A program made the translations under genes and the position numbers. Below are positions 43,006 through 56,180 of a DNA stretch of 64,000 nt, in pieces. Position 1 is the stretch's first letter; the number at the start of each line of letters is the position of its first letter. The notes below the pieces were generated by a model, which did not search any database, was not told the DNA's origin, and saw only the letters and a program-made list of their open reading frames with translations. The stretch comes from Geobacillus thermoleovorans. GTDB taxonomy: Bacteria > Bacillota > Bacilli > Bacillales > Anoxybacillaceae. The stretch lies in the NCBI RefSeq assembly GCF_001610955.1, contig NZ_CP014335.1, positions 2,923,001 to 2,987,000 of the forward strand, written 5' to 3'.

Positions 43006-43818
43006 CTATTCGTCTTGATACCTTGCTTTTGCCCATCCTTTCGCCCGGCGCACGATCCACAGCGCGATCGACAACACGATCAGCGTCACGGATACGACTT
43101 GCGCCGCGCGCAGACTGCCGGCCAGCATCAAGCTGTCGGTGCGCATCCCTTCAATCCAAAAGCGGCCGACGGAATACCAAATCAAATAGGACAAAAACAG
43201 CTCGCCGCGCCGCAAATTGACGCGCCGCAGCCAAAGCAAAAGACAAAAACCGGCCAAATTCCAAAGCGATTCGTACAAAAACGTCGGATGCCAATAACGG
43301 CCGTCAATGTACATTTGATTGATGATCCAATCCGGCAAATGCAAATTTTCAAGAAACTGGCGCGACACAGGGCCGCCGTGCGCCTCTTGGTTCATAAAAT
43401 TGCCCCAGCGCCCGATCGCCTGGCCTAAAATGATGCTTGGTGCGGCAATATCGGCGAGCTTCCAAAACGACAGCCCGCGCGCGCGGGCGAACACCGCGCC
43501 CGTCGCCACCGCCCCGATCAAACCGCCGTGAATGGCGAGGCCGCCTTGCCAAACTTTTGGAATCTCGGACAAATGCTTTGAATAATAGTGCCATTCAAAC
43601 AGCACGTAGTACGCCCGCGCGCAGACAATGGCGATCGGCACGGCAAATAACACCAAATCGACAAACGTCTCTTTCGGCAAGCCGCGCCGCACTGCTTCGC
43701 GCGTCGCGAGCCATAGCCCAATCAACACACCGGTGCCGATAATGACCCCATACCAATAAATCGTAATAGGGCCAAGGTGCAAAAACACGCGGTCGAGCGG
43801 CTGAATCGTCGATTCCAT
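43006..43818 (-). CDS. lgt: Phosphatidylglycerol-prolipoprotein diacylglyceryl transferase
   Basis: 270 residues from ATG 43818 (AGGAGGTGG upstream). Seven membrane segments and the Lgt signature [16 protein letters not shown]; also [15 protein letters not shown] and the Arg-rich loops. It attaches diacylglycerol to the lipobox Cys of prelipoproteins in the membrane. Directly downstream of hprK. Confidence 0.98.
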   Translation of the reverse strand: MESTIQPLDRVFLHLGPITIYWYGVIIGTGVLIGLWLATREAVRRGLPKETFVDLVLFAVPIAIVCARAYYVLFEWHYYSKHLSEIPKVWQGGLAIHGGLIGAVATGAVFARARGLSFWKLADIAAPSIILGQAIGRWGNFMNQEAHGGPVSRQFLENLHLPDWIINQMYIDGRYWHPTFLYESLWNLAGFCLLLWLRRVNLRRGELFLSYLIWYSVGRFWIEGMRTDSLMLAGSLRAAQVVSVTLIVLSIALWIVRRAKGWAKARYQDE

Positions 43819-43877
43819 CGTTTCCACCTCCTATGCTTCATGCCCAAACGAGATCCATTCCTTTGACGCAAGAAACA

Positions 43878-44813
43878 TCAGTCGTAATCGTGCGCGCCGT
43901 CTTCGATGGCGTCGCTCAATCGCGCCGAAAACTCCTCAGCCGCGTTGACCCCGAGCCGCTTCAGCCGGAAGTTCATCGCCGCCACTTCGACGATGACCGC
44001 CAAGTTGCGCCCTGGGCGGACCGGAATCGTTAATTTCGGCAATTCGGTATCCAAAATTTTCACTTTCTCTTCTTCCAACCCGAGCCGATCGTACTGCTTC
44101 TCCGGATCCCAAAGCTCCAAGTCGACGACGAGCGAAATGCGCTTATGCGTCCGCACCGCCCCTGCGCCGAACAGCGTCATCATATTAATAATGCCGAGGC
44201 CGCGAATTTCAAGCAGATGCTCGATCAGCTCCGGCGCGCTGCCGACGAGCGTATCTTCATCTTCTTGGCGGATTTCCACACAGTCGTCGGCGACCAACCG
44301 ATGGCCGCGTTTGACGAGCTCCAGCGCCGTTTCGCTTTTGCCGACGCCGCTTTTGCCCGTGATCAACACCCCGACGCCGTACACATCGACAAGCACCCCG
44401 TGCACCGCGGTGGTGGGGGCGAGCTTGCTTTCCAAATAGTTTGTCAATCGGCTTGACAGGCGGGTCGTTTTCATCGTCGAGCGCATGACCGGCACCGACT
44501 GGCGCTCAGACGCTTCGATCAGCTCCGGCGGCACTTCCAATCCACGCGAGACGATGATCCCTGGCGTAATGTCGGTGCAAAGCCGTTCCATCCGCGATTT
44601 TTTTTCTTCCGGCGTCAACGTTTCATAAAACGACAGCTCCGTCCGTCCGAGCAGCTGCAGACGCTCCGCCGGGTAATAGGCGAAATAGCCGGCCATTTCA
44701 ATCCCCGGCCGCGACAAATCGCTTGTCGTAATCGGGCGGTAAATGCCCTCCGCGCCGCTGACGAGCTCGAGCTGGAACTGTTCAATGATGTCTTTCGTCC
44801 GCACTTTTGGCAT
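43878..44813 (-). CDS. hprK: HPr kinase/phosphorylase
   Basis: 311 residues from ATG 44813. Walker [25 protein letters not shown] (Lys about 160), the HPrK signature [20 protein letters not shown] and the C-terminal [15 protein letters not shown]. It phosphorylates HPr and Crh on Ser46 when ATP and fructose-1,6-bisphosphate are high, and reverses this by phosphorolysis. Together with crh it forms the CcpA signalling branch. First gene of hprK-lgt-yvoD-ppaX-yvoF. Confidence 0.98.
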   Translation of the reverse strand: MPKVRTKDIIEQFQLELVSGAEGIYRPITTSDLSRPGIEMAGYFAYYPAERLQLLGRTELSFYETLTPEEKKSRMERLCTDITPGIIVSRGLEVPPELIEASERQSVPVMRSTMKTTRLSSRLTNYLESKLAPTTAVHGVLVDVYGVGVLITGKSGVGKSETALELVKRGHRLVADDCVEIRQEDEDTLVGSAPELIEHLLEIRGLGIINMMTLFGAGAVRTHKRISLVVDLELWDPEKQYDRLGLEEEKVKILDTELPKLTIPVRPGRNLAVIVEVAAMNFRLKRLGVNAAEEFSARLSDAIEDGAHDYD

Positions 44814-44888
44814 ACGTCGCCTTTCTCCCCTTTCTTCATCTTTTTCCATTGTAACACGTTTCGTTCCGCCATTGAATGGAAAACATCG

Positions 44889-44922
44889 GGGAAAACAAAA
44901 CAGGGACGGCTCCCCCCGTCCC
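44889..44922 (-). terminator. Terminator upstream of hprK (end of yvlD transcript)
   Basis: Minus strand GGGACGG, loop GGGGAG, CCGTCCC, then TGTTTTGTTTTCC. Confidence 0.8.
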
Positions 44923-45061
44923 GATCAAGCCAAACACATCAAACCGAAACGATCTTCACCGCATCGTTTCTCCCATTGCAACCCCTTGCCGCATTTGCCA
45001 TCTTTTCACACGATCACGGAAAACCATGGCGCCACCGGCCTTCCAATGGATCACGCCCCCG

Positions 45062-45424
45062 TTACGACCGGTTGCGCAGCGGCTCGATAATCGCTTTTTG
45101 CACGAGCAGGTGGAAAAACGACAAGACGATCGAGGCGAGCAGCGCCGTGCCAAAGCCGCCGATTTGAAACGCATCGCCCATCAGCCCTGCAGTCATCATG
45201 AGCGTGATGGCGTTAATGACAAACAAAAACAAACCGAGCGTCAACACTGTCACCGGCAGCGTCAACAAGATGAGCACAGGGCGAACGACGGCGTTGAGCA
45301 CCGCCAAAATCACGCTCGCCAAAAACGCCGCGCCGATGCCGCTGAAGTGAATATCGTCAAAATAGCCGTCAATCGCCATCAGCAGCACCGTATTGATAAA
45401 CACACCGATCAGCCAATTGAGCAT
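45062..45424 (-). CDS. yvlD: Phage-holin-family membrane protein (YvlD)
   Basis: 120 residues from ATG 45424, with four hydrophobic stretches and the pattern LASVILAVLNAVVRPVLILLTLPVTVLTLGLFLFVINA of the 4-TMS phage-holin (DUF360) family. In B. subtilis yvlD belongs to the yvlABCD envelope-stress operon. No lysis function should be assumed. Confidence 0.88.
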   Translation of the reverse strand: MLNWLIGVFINTVLLMAIDGYFDDIHFSGIGAAFLASVILAVLNAVVRPVLILLTLPVTVLTLGLFLFVINAITLMMTAGLMGDAFQIGGFGTALLASIVLSFFHLLVQKAIIEPLRNRS

Positions 45425-45526
45425 CCCATCACCATCTTTATTCGAGTCTCGCGCCCGCCGGCCACACCTTGTTACAGTCCCAAAGAAACGGGGCCACGGC
45501 ATTCGCCGGCAAACGGGCGCTTTCTC

Positions 45527-45853
45527 TTATTTTAACACTTGAATCCCTTTTATGACATTCCAAACGATGACAACAAGATTCACCGCCCCAGCAACGAGGA
45601 ACCCAAGCCAGACGAGCCCGCCGCCAAAAAGAAGCGATTCCTCGCCCCAATGGCCGAACAGCACCGGCGACGCGGCCAACGCAATGAACAAGAGGATCGT
45701 AACGGCCGGAATCAAATGCGACACGAGCGACCGCTTCGCATGGCGTTTGACTTCAAGATCTTCGACAACAAAATAGACGACAATCGGCAAAATGAACGGC
45801 GCAAAAAAGACGCTGAAATAACAAAGCGCGGACAACACTTTGTTCGTCGACAA
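45527..45853 (-). CDS. DUF4870-like small membrane protein
   Basis: 108 residues from a TTG at 45853 (AAGGGGA upstream). Three hydrophobic segments and the family-like start NKVLSALCYFSVFFAPFILPIVVYFV, EDLEVKRHAKRSLVSHLIP. It precedes yvlD, a setting like yvlA-yvlD of B. subtilis but without the PspC and DUF4097 members between them. Confidence 0.8.
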   Translation of the reverse strand: MSTNKVLSALCYFSVFFAPFILPIVVYFVVEDLEVKRHAKRSLVSHLIPAVTILLFIALAASPVLFGHWGEESLLFGGGLVWLGFLVAGAVNLVVIVWNVIKGIQVLK

Positions 45854-45981
45854 TCGGCAATCCCCTTTCCAAGTTTCCTTTACCTGTATATACGACGGCC
45901 GCTAGGAAAAGTTTCCTGCCGACGGCAAAAAAAGGCGGCGGCCGCCGGTGTCCCAAGCGGCGGACAAAGCCGCAAAGGCCT

Positions 45982-48849
<2,868 letters not shown>

Positions 48850-48856
48850 CCGGCCA

Positions 48857-50833
48857 TCACCCTTCCGCTTTCAATTCGAAAATGATATCGCGCAGCTGGG
48901 CGGCCCGCTCGAAGTCGAGCGCTTTGGCCGCCTCTTTCATTTCCGCTTCGAGCTTTTGAATCAGCTCTTCCCGTTCCTGTTTCGTCATCGTCGCCGCCGG
49001 CTTCGCTTCGTACGTTCCCGTCTCCTCCGCCGCGTACGTCGCGCGGATGACATCACGAATGTCCTTTTGAACGGTGCGCGGCACGATGCCGTGCTTTCGG
49101 TTGTACTCTTCTTGAATCGCGCGGCGCCGCTTCGTCTCTTGAATGGCGATTTCCATCGATTTCGTGATCGTATCGGCGTACATGATCACATGGCCGTTCG
49201 CGTTGCGCGCCGCCCGGCCGATCGTCTGGATGAGCGAGCGCTCCGAGCGCAAAAACCCTTCTTTGTCGGCGTCCAAAATGGCGACAAGCGACACTTCCGG
49301 AATGTCGAGCCCTTCGCGAAGCAAGTTGATGCCGACCAATACATCGTATTTGCCGAGCCGCAAATCGCGGATGATTTCAATGCGCTCGAGCGTCTTAATT
49401 TCCGAATGCAAATACGCCACCTTGATCCCCGCTTCTTTCAAATAATCGGTCAAATCTTCCGCCATCTTTTTCGTCAGCGTCGTCACCAACGTCCGCTCGT
49501 TCCGCTCGACGCGCTCGCGAATTTCGCCGATCAAATCGTCGATTTGCCCTTTCGTCGGGCGGACGTCGATCGTTGGGTCGAGAAGCCCGGTCGGGCGGAT
49601 GATTTGTTCGACAACGCCCGGGCTGTGTTCAAGCTCATACGGCCCCGGCGTCGCTGAGACGTAAATAATTTGATTGATTTTTTGCTCGAACTCTTCAAAC
49701 GTGAGCGGCCGGTTGTCAAGCGCCGACGGCAGACGGAAGCCGTGGTCGACAAGCACTTGCTTGCGCGCCCGGTCGCCGTTGTACATGCCGCGCAGCTGCG
49801 GCAAGGTGACGTGCGACTCATCAACGATGATCAAAAAATCGTCCGGAAAATAGTCAAGCAATGTATACGGCGTCGAGCCTGGCGGCCGCAGCGCCAAATG
49901 GCGCGAGTAGTTTTCGATGCCGGAACAAAAGCCCATCTCGCGCATCATTTCAAGGTCATAGCGCGTCCGCTGCTCAAGCCGCTGCGCCTCTAAGAGCTTT
50001 CCTTGCGCGCGCAGTTCGGCAAGCCGCTCCTCAAGCTCTTGTTCGATGTTTTGAATGGCGAGCCGCATTTTCTCCTCGCGCGTCACGAAGTGCGACGCCG
50101 GGAAAATGGCGACATGCTCGCGCTCGCCGAGCACCTCGCCGGTTAAGGCGTCCACCTCGCGGATGCGCTCGATTTCATCGCCGAAAAATTCGACGCGAAT
50201 GCAATGTTCATCGCGCGACGCGGGGAAAATTTCGACAACATCGCCGTGGACGCGGAACGTGCCGCGGCGAAAATCGATGTCATTGCGGTCGTATTGGATG
50301 TCGACAAGCCGCCGAAGCAACGCGTTGCGCTCGATTTCCATCCCAACGCGCAGCGAGACGACGAGCTCCCGATATTCTTCCGGCGACCCTAAACCGTAAA
50401 TGCACGACACGCTCGCAACGATAATCACGTCCCGGCGCTCAAACAAGGCTGATGTCGCCGAGTGCCGCAATTTGTCGATTTCATCGTTGATTTTCGCGTC
50501 TTTTTCAATGTACGTATCCGTCTGCGGCACATACGCTTCCGGCTGATAGTAATCGTAATAGCTGACAAAATATTCGACGGCGTTGTGCGGGAAAAACTCT
50601 TTCAGCTCGCTGTACAATTGGCCAGCGAGCGTTTTGTTGTGGGCGATGACAAGCGTCGGTTTGTTGACTTGGGCGATCACGTTCGAGATCGTAAACGTTT
50701 TGCCCGTCCCCGTCGCCCCAAGCAGCGTTTGATGCTTCACCCCGCGGCGCAGGCCGTCAACGAGCTTGGCGATCGCCTGCGGCTGATCGCCTTGCGGTTC
50801 GTATGGCGCCACTAATTGAAAACGGCCCTCCAC
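48857..50833 (-). CDS. uvrB: Excinuclease ABC subunit B
   Basis: 658 residues. Helicase-like motif [18 protein letters not shown], the beta-hairpin region [31 protein letters not shown], motif [14 protein letters not shown], and the UvrC-binding C-terminal coiled-coil ([26 protein letters not shown]). It verifies damage and hands over to UvrC. A LexA-like box lies upstream. Confidence 0.99.
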   Translation of the reverse strand: MEGRFQLVAPYEPQGDQPQAIAKLVDGLRRGVKHQTLLGATGTGKTFTISNVIAQVNKPTLVIAHNKTLAGQLYSELKEFFPHNAVEYFVSYYDYYQPEAYVPQTDTYIEKDAKINDEIDKLRHSATSALFERRDVIIVASVSCIYGLGSPEEYRELVVSLRVGMEIERNALLRRLVDIQYDRNDIDFRRGTFRVHGDVVEIFPASRDEHCIRVEFFGDEIERIREVDALTGEVLGEREHVAIFPASHFVTREEKMRLAIQNIEQELEERLAELRAQGKLLEAQRLEQRTRYDLEMMREMGFCSGIENYSRHLALRPPGSTPYTLLDYFPDDFLIIVDESHVTLPQLRGMYNGDRARKQVLVDHGFRLPSALDNRPLTFEEFEQKINQIIYVSATPGPYELEHSPGVVEQIIRPTGLLDPTIDVRPTKGQIDDLIGEIRERVERNERTLVTTLTKKMAEDLTDYLKEAGIKVAYLHSEIKTLERIEIIRDLRLGKYDVLVGINLLREGLDIPEVSLVAILDADKEGFLRSERSLIQTIGRAARNANGHVIMYADTITKSMEIAIQETKRRRAIQEEYNRKHGIVPRTVQKDIRDVIRATYAAEETGTYEAKPAATMTKQEREELIQKLEAEMKEAAKALDFERAAQLRDIIFELKAEG

Positions 50834-50903
50834 CGTTTCGCCTCCTCCTTCGTACCATCTTTCCCCATTGTATCACATCGTGATGATCCATGCATCAAAA
50901 ATG

Positions 50904-50917
50904 CGAACTCATATTCG
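50904..50917. promoter_or_regulatory. LexA/DinR box upstream of uvrBA
   Basis: CGAAC-TCAT-ATTCG, one mismatch from the Bacillus SOS box CGAAC-N4-GTTCG, 71 bp upstream of the uvrB start. A TGATACAAT extended -10 lies between the box and the gene. Confidence 0.8.
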
Positions 50918-50954
50918 TACCAATCCACTCAGCGTTTTCCATCGCTTCGCACCG

Positions 50955-50995
50955 AAAAACGCGAAAAAGCGGACCCATTCATACCCAAGGTCCGC
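50955..50995 (-). terminator. Terminator after csbA
   Basis: Minus strand GCGGACC, 13-nt loop, GGTCCGC, then TTTTTCGCGTTTTT. Confidence 0.8.
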
Positions 50996-51082
50996 GTCTT
51001 CGCTCCGTTCCATTTCGACAATCCGAGGTTCAGCCGGCGATGCCTTTTTCCAAAAACAGACGGTTGAACCGACAGCGCCGCT

Positions 51083-51307
51083 TCATTTTTGCTTCAGATG
51101 GTCGAGCATGCGGCCGGCCCAAAGAAAGCCGGCGATCGTCGATGCGATGTCAGCAACGATTTCATGCAGCTCGTCCGTATAGCCTTTAAAGTAGGAAGCG
51201 ACAAGCAGCGCAACGGTCAACAGCACAGCGATGTACCGATTGTACGTCACCCGCGCAAACAACAGCACCAATAGGCACGGAATGATGAGTGCCGCCAAAA
51301 ACCACAT
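51083..51307 (-). CDS. csbA: CsbA family small membrane protein
   Basis: 74 residues from ATG 51307 (AAAGGAG upstream). Two to three hydrophobic stretches with the CsbA pattern LVLLFARVTYNRYIAVLLTVALLVASYFKGYTDE. In B. subtilis csbA is a sigma-B stress gene next to uvrB; function unknown. Fourteen bases after minJ. Confidence 0.9.
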   Translation of the reverse strand: MWFLAALIIPCLLVLLFARVTYNRYIAVLLTVALLVASYFKGYTDELHEIVADIASTIAGFLWAGRMLDHLKQK

Positions 51308-51320
51308 GGTCCATTCTCCT

Positions 51321-52493
51321 TTACGAAACAGCTTCAGACGCTGATGCGTGCCGATCACGGACGAACAGCAGCCCGAGTTCATGATGCTCATCCTCATAGA
51401 GCGCCCCTTGGACGAAGCGGACTTCGCCGTTATGTCCGACGACATCCAACTTGCAGAACGCGCGGTTGCGCTGGAGCGCCTCGTAAAACTCGGTTTCACT
51501 CCGCACCGGGACGCCGTTTGTTTTGATGATGACTTCCCCGATGCCTAGCCCCATTTTTTCCGCTTTCGAGCCGGGAAGCACGCCGACAATCACCAAGCCG
51601 TGCGGATGGCGGGCAAAGCGGGGCGGGCGGGCGCGGTCGGCGCGATGCCCGGAAAGCGCGATCCATTCGCGGCCGATGATGGCCATAGCCCCCGCCGCAA
51701 CCGCCAGCGGTGGATACCATATGCCGGAAGCGGCCAATAGGGCGACAACGAACGCCAGCCGAACAACAAGCCGCCCCTCCGCGCGCGCCGCTTCCGCCGG
51801 CAGCATGTGCTGCCGGCGCTGGGAAAAGCCGAGAAGAAACGGCACGAGCCAAAACGAATAGCCGTCTCCCGTCGAAACGAGCGGCCACCAGGAAGCCGGC
51901 GGCAGCGCGCCGCCTGATACTGGCAGCACAACCGGCACAAACCAAAGGCGCTGCGCCCATTGCAGGCCGACCGTCATCCCCCGCTTGCTTTTCGCAAGCT
52001 GCGGCGAGGCCGCCTCGTTTCGCGTGCGGATGATAAGCCATCCTTCCGAAAGCAGCAGCAACGCAAGCCACACCGCCAAAGCCGGCGCCGCCGCCATGCC
52101 CTCCGGCAGCCAGCCGGCCAACATCCCGCTTCGTTCCGCCAAACCGAACACGAGAAGCGCGCCGCCAACCGTATAAGCAGGCGACAACAAACGCGCTTCC
52201 ATCGTCAAACTAAAGAGCACCGTCAGCACCGTCACCGTCCAAACCGCTTCCTGCGGCACCGCGATCCCGATGCCGACGGCCGCCGCCGACAACACCGCTC
52301 CAGCCATCCATCCCTTCGTCCAAAGCCCGCGCCACTCTTGCCATAGGCTGTAGACGCGCACATGAAAATCGCGGCGCTCCCGCTTCACCCGCCGCCAACC
52401 GACGGCCAAAGCGAGCGCGGCGCCATAATAAAGAAGCGGCTGCCGCCAAACCGACGCGACGCCCTCAAGCCATTCCAGCCACCATGTTGCCAT
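51321..52493 (-). CDS. minJ: MinJ, topological adaptor of the Min system
   Basis: 390 residues from ATG 52493 (AAGGGG 8 bases upstream; GTG 52502 is the alternative). Seven or more hydrophobic segments occupy the first 275 residues, followed by a cytoplasmic PDZ domain (GLVIVGVLPGSKAEKMGLGIGEVIIKTNGVPV). In Bacillus MinJ links DivIVA to MinD at the septum and poles. Neighbours csbA and racA agree with this identity. Confidence 0.9.
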   Translation of the reverse strand: MATWWLEWLEGVASVWRQPLLYYGAALALAVGWRRVKRERRDFHVRVYSLWQEWRGLWTKGWMAGAVLSAAAVGIGIAVPQEAVWTVTVLTVLFSLTMEARLLSPAYTVGGALLVFGLAERSGMLAGWLPEGMAAAPALAVWLALLLLSEGWLIIRTRNEAASPQLAKSKRGMTVGLQWAQRLWFVPVVLPVSGGALPPASWWPLVSTGDGYSFWLVPFLLGFSQRRQHMLPAEAARAEGRLVVRLAFVVALLAASGIWYPPLAVAAGAMAIIGREWIALSGHRADRARPPRFARHPHGLVIVGVLPGSKAEKMGLGIGEVIIKTNGVPVRSETEFYEALQRNRAFCKLDVVGHNGEVRFVQGALYEDEHHELGLLFVRDRHASASEAVS

Positions 52494-52711
52494 CCGCTTC
52501 ACCCCTTGCGTCGTTCATCATTCTTTATCTTCTATTCTACCAAATGGCATGGCCAATTCCCATGCCCACAGCCATCTTTTTTCGCCAATGGCGAATCTTC
52601 GCTGTTTTCCACTTTCTTTGCCGAATCAACACTAGTTTTGTCGGCCGGGAAGGATTTTCAAAGATGCAGAGGAAAAAGGATAAACAAGACGAAACAAGGA
52701 GGAGTGAAACG

Positions 52712-53230
52712 ATGGAATTGAAAACGTCCGACGTCGCTGCTCGCCTTGGTGTATCGCCGAAAACGATCCAGCGCTGGGTGCGCAAATACGACATTACGCT
52801 GCGGAAAAACGAGGCCGGCCACTACTTGTTTGATGAAAAAACAGTCGCCTTGCTCGAACGGGTCAAATTTGAACAAGGCGCCGCCATGGAAGCGCCGCCG
52901 ACCCCGAAACGCCCTCCGACGCCGCTGCGGAACAACATTCCTATTGACGCCTTACATGAATCGATCGAACCCGAAATCGCCCGCGTCTCCTCGCGCTTGG
53001 ACCAGCTTGAACGGCAACTGGAGCAAAAAGCAGATGACGTCGTCTCCATTCAACTGTTGCATCACCGCCAAGAAATGGAAGAAATCGTCGCCCGCCTCAC
53101 TGCGTTGGAACAGCTTGTCGCCCGCCTTGAACAGCAGCTGAACAATCGACCGCCTTCCTCCCATGAAACATCGGACGAACCAAAGCAGAAACGGCGCGGC
53201 CTTGGGCGGGTGATGGGGTTGTTTGCCTAA
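52712..53230 (+). CDS. racA: RacA, chromosome-anchoring protein
   Basis: 172 residues from ATG 52712 (AAGGAGGAGTG upstream). MerR-like HTH at the start (MELKTSDVAARLGVSPKTIQRWVRKY), a Pro-rich linker (ppTPKRPPTPLRNN), a coiled coil (about 85-150) and a basic tail (KQKRRGLGRVMGLFA) that may reach the pole or membrane. In sporulating cells RacA bridges origin-proximal DNA to DivIVA. Divergent from minJ, another DivIVA partner. Confidence 0.88.
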   Translation: MELKTSDVAARLGVSPKTIQRWVRKYDITLRKNEAGHYLFDEKTVALLERVKFEQGAAMEAPPTPKRPPTPLRNNIPIDALHESIEPEIARVSSRLDQLERQLEQKADDVVSIQLLHHRQEMEEIVARLTALEQLVARLEQQLNNRPPSSHETSDEPKQKRRGLGRVMGLFA

Positions 53231-53240
53231 TGGTTCCATC

Positions 53241-53268
53241 CACCCTGCTTGACGCAGGGTGTTTTTTT
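53241..53268 (+). terminator. Terminator after racA
   Basis: CACCCTGC, short loop, GCAGGGTG, then seven T. Confidence 0.88.
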
Positions 53269-53397
53269 GGTTGCTTCTTTCCCCTTTTTCTCCCCCTTCA
53301 CTACTTCTTTACAATTTTTTTATGCTTTTTTAATCGCAGCGGTTTATAATGGATCATGTTGTGCAATCTGCCCGTATGGGAAAGGAGGGCGCGCGAG

Positions 53398-55071
53398 ATG
53401 GAACAAAGAGAACGAAAAGCGGTCGCCATCGCGTTCATCGTATTGGCTCTCTACCTTTCTCCGCTGTACATGTTAGGCGAACACGCCCATATTCGCGTGC
53501 ACGACAATATGGATTCGAACATCGCCTGGTATCGCGTGCTCGTTCGCAGCGGCCAACTATTTGGCCCAATCGATGCCGTCATCCCGCAAGTGATCAACGG
53601 GTTGCCGCGCAACGCCTTCGGCACAGAATTCAGCGGCATCGTGTGGCTGCATGCTTTGTTTCCCTCCATGGCGGCGTACGCGCTCAGCCAGACGATCACG
53701 AGGGTATTCGCCTTTTTGGGTATGTATTGGCTGCTCAGGCGCCACTTTTTGCCTTCACCGGAATCATGGCTCATTCGCGTCGGGGCGGCGCTTGCTTTTG
53801 CGCTGACACCGTTTTGGCCGTCCGGCATGTTAAGCACGCTCGGCATGCCGCTGGCGCTTTGGGCGTTTCTGTCGATCCGCAACGGAGAAGCGACATGGAA
53901 AGAATGGCTTGCGATCATCTTGCTTCCGTTTTACGCCAGCTTTGTGCTCGGATTTTTCTTTTTCCTCGCCGCGATGGCGGCGGTGTGGCTGTTTGACGGC
54001 GTTGTCCGCAAGCAGTGGAACAAGCGGTTTTTCGCCGCGATCGCCCTGATGACAAGCTTGTTTTTGGCCATCGAGTACCGCCTCGTGTACTCGCTTGTCT
54101 TCAGCGGCGAACCGACGAGCCGGAACGAGTTCCTCTCCTCGCGGCTCAGCTTCGTCCACTGCCTTCGTTTAACGTTGAAAAACTATGTGCTCGGCCATAC
54201 GCATGTGATGACCGTCCATGGGCCGATCATCTTGCCGGTGCTTTGGGCGGCGTTTCTTCTCGTTTTGCGCCGCCGTCAGCGCGGGTCATTGGAGCGGCGC
54301 TTCCTTTTGCTGTTTTGGTTGAACATCGCCTTATCGGCTTGGTATGCGTTTTGGTTTTACAAAGGGTGGCAGCCGCTGAAAGAACGGATTTCACTTTTGA
54401 ATACGTTCAATTTCGCCCGCTTCCATTTTTTGCGGCCGATGGTCATTTACGTCGATTTTGCCTTGGCCTTGCAAATCTTAGCCAAGGAACGGACCGCATG
54501 GCGGCGCCTCGTGCCGATCGCCTTGGCGCTGCAGCTGCTTTTGCTTGGCGGGTTTAACGAGGAAATCCGCTATCGCCTCGCTGGCACGCCGTCGTTCGAG
54601 CAGTTTTATTCCGAACATTTATTTACCAAAATCAAGCAATACATCGGCAAGCCGGTATCGTCCTACCGCGTTGCCAGCGTTGGGCTTCACCCGGCCATCG
54701 CTCAATACAACGGGTTTTATACGCTCGATACGTACAACAATTTTTACCCGTTGTCGTATAAGCGGAAGTTTCGCCGCATCATTGCCAAAGAATTGGACAA
54801 AAGCCCAGTGCTGAAAGACTATTTCGACCATTGGGGCAACCGCGTCTATTTGTTTTCGGCAGAGCTCGGGAAACATTACATGTTCACGAAACGCTCGCAT
54901 AAAGTCATTCGTCATTTCGAGATCGACACAAAGGCGTTCAAACAGCTTGGCGGCAAGTACATTTTTTCCTCCGTCCCGATCATGAACGCCCGCGACATCC
55001 ATCTCCGCTTCTTGCGGGCGTTCACCGATCGACAGTCAGTCTGGAAAATTTATGTATACGAAGTGGAGTGA
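53398..55071 (+). CDS. YkoS-like polytopic membrane protein (DUF6044)
   Basis: 557 residues from ATG 53398 (AAAGGAGGG upstream). About ten membrane helices in the first 400 residues, with an external loop HIRVHDNMDSNIAWYRVL typical of the family, and a soluble C-terminal domain (YNGFYTLDTYNNFYPL). The layout resembles GT-C glycosyltransferases or flippase-like partners. It precedes a DPM1-type glycosyltransferase by 16 bp, as ykoS-ykoT in B. subtilis, suggesting a lipid-linked sugar transfer to a surface polymer. Substrate unknown. Confidence 0.75.
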   Translation: MEQRERKAVAIAFIVLALYLSPLYMLGEHAHIRVHDNMDSNIAWYRVLVRSGQLFGPIDAVIPQVINGLPRNAFGTEFSGIVWLHALFPSMAAYALSQTITRVFAFLGMYWLLRRHFLPSPESWLIRVGAALAFALTPFWPSGMLSTLGMPLALWAFLSIRNGEATWKEWLAIILLPFYASFVLGFFFFLAAMAAVWLFDGVVRKQWNKRFFAAIALMTSLFLAIEYRLVYSLVFSGEPTSRNEFLSSRLSFVHCLRLTLKNYVLGHTHVMTVHGPIILPVLWAAFLLVLRRRQRGSLERRFLLLFWLNIALSAWYAFWFYKGWQPLKERISLLNTFNFARFHFLRPMVIYVDFALALQILAKERTAWRRLVPIALALQLLLLGGFNEEIRYRLAGTPSFEQFYSEHLFTKIKQYIGKPVSSYRVASVGLHPAIAQYNGFYTLDTYNNFYPLSYKRKFRRIIAKELDKSPVLKDYFDHWGNRVYLFSAELGKHYMFTKRSHKVIRHFEIDTKAFKQLGGKYIFSSVPIMNARDIHLRFLRAFTDRQSVWKIYVYEVE

Positions 55072-55087
55072 AAGGGAGGCAAGAAAC

Positions 55088-56080
55088 ATGGTGGACAAAC
55101 CATTGTTAGCCATCGTCGTCCCATGCTACAACGAAGAAGAAGTGTTGCCGGAAACGGCCCGGCGGCTGACCGCTTTGCTTGAGCAGCTGCTCGAAGAAGG
55201 AGCGGTCGCCATCGGCAGCCATATCGTTTTTGTCGACGACGGCAGCCGCGACCGGACATGGGCGCTCATTGAAGAAGAAAGCGAGCGCAACCCGTTTGTC
55301 TCCGGTGTGAAACTCGCTCGCAACGTCGGCCATCAGCGGGCGCTGCTCGCTGGGCTCGAAACCGTTCGCGCGTACGCCGATTGTGCCGTGTCCATTGACG
55401 CCGATTTGCAAGACGATGTGGAGGCGATCCGCGAATTTGTGCAAAAATACCGCGAAGGGTATGACATCGTGTATGGCGTGCGGCGGAGCCGAAAGACAGA
55501 CACGTGGTTCAAGCGTACGACCGCCCAAGCCTTTTATCGGTTCATGAGGGCCATCGGAATCGAGCTGATTTACAACCACGCCGATTTCCGTCTGATGAGC
55601 AAGCGGGCGCTCGATGAACTGAGCCGCTATACGGAAGTCAATCTCTTTTTGCGCGGATTGGTGCCGCTTGTTGGGTTCCGCTCGACGTGCGTCTTTTACG
55701 ACCGACATGAGCGTTGGGCCGGACAATCGAAATACCCGCTCAAAAAGATGCTCGCCTTCGCCTTTGACGGCATCACCTCCTTAAGCGTCGCACCGATTCG
55801 CGCCATTACGCTCATCGGGTTTTTGGCCTTTCTCACGAGCGGTGCGGCCGGGCTGTACGCCCTCATCAGCAAGTGGCTCGGGCGCGCGGAATCAGGCTGG
55901 ACGTCGCTCATGATTTCCGTTTGGTTCATCGGCGGGCTGATGCTGATGAGCCTCGGCCTCATCGGGGAATATATAGGAAAAATTTATCAAGAAGTGAAAC
56001 GGCGGCCGCGGTTTGCGATCGAAACGACCGTGCAGCTGCCGCTTCCGTCAGAAAGGGAGAAAACGCCGGCCCGCTTATAG
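55088..56080 (+). CDS. Family 2 glycosyltransferase (YkoT / GtrB-like)
   Basis: 330 residues from ATG 55088 (AAAGGGAGG upstream). GT-A fold with LAIVVPCYNEEEVLPE, FVDDGSRDRTWALIEE, the DxD-like SIDADLQDDVEAI and KRTTAQAFYRFMRAIG; two C-terminal membrane helices (about 230-300). GtrB/DPM1 members make polyprenyl-phosphate sugars. Its product could be used by the adjacent YkoS-like protein. Confidence 0.88.
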   Translation: MVDKPLLAIVVPCYNEEEVLPETARRLTALLEQLLEEGAVAIGSHIVFVDDGSRDRTWALIEEESERNPFVSGVKLARNVGHQRALLAGLETVRAYADCAVSIDADLQDDVEAIREFVQKYREGYDIVYGVRRSRKTDTWFKRTTAQAFYRFMRAIGIELIYNHADFRLMSKRALDELSRYTEVNLFLRGLVPLVGFRSTCVFYDRHERWAGQSKYPLKKMLAFAFDGITSLSVAPIRAITLIGFLAFLTSGAAGLYALISKWLGRAESGWTSLMISVWFIGGLMLMSLGLIGEYIGKIYQEVKRRPRFAIETTVQLPLPSEREKTPARL

Positions 56081-56118
56081 AACGTCATAGATGATTCACG
56101 GGCCAATATAAAGATAAA

Positions 56119-56160
56119 AAGGACGCCTCGGGCTAAAAGCCGAGGCGCCCTTTTCTTTTT
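56119..56160 (+). terminator. Terminator between the convergent ykoT-like gene and ctpB
   Basis: CGCCTCGG, loop, CCGAGGCG, then CCCTTTTCTTTTT; A-rich on the other side, so likely bidirectional. Confidence 0.85.
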
Positions 56161-56180
56161 ATCCGTCATCATTGGCCCGC

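Noticed and set aside
45062..45424. Prophage lysis module suggested by the holin-family label
   Set aside because: No endolysin or other phage genes nearby; the protein matches chromosomal YvlD in context.
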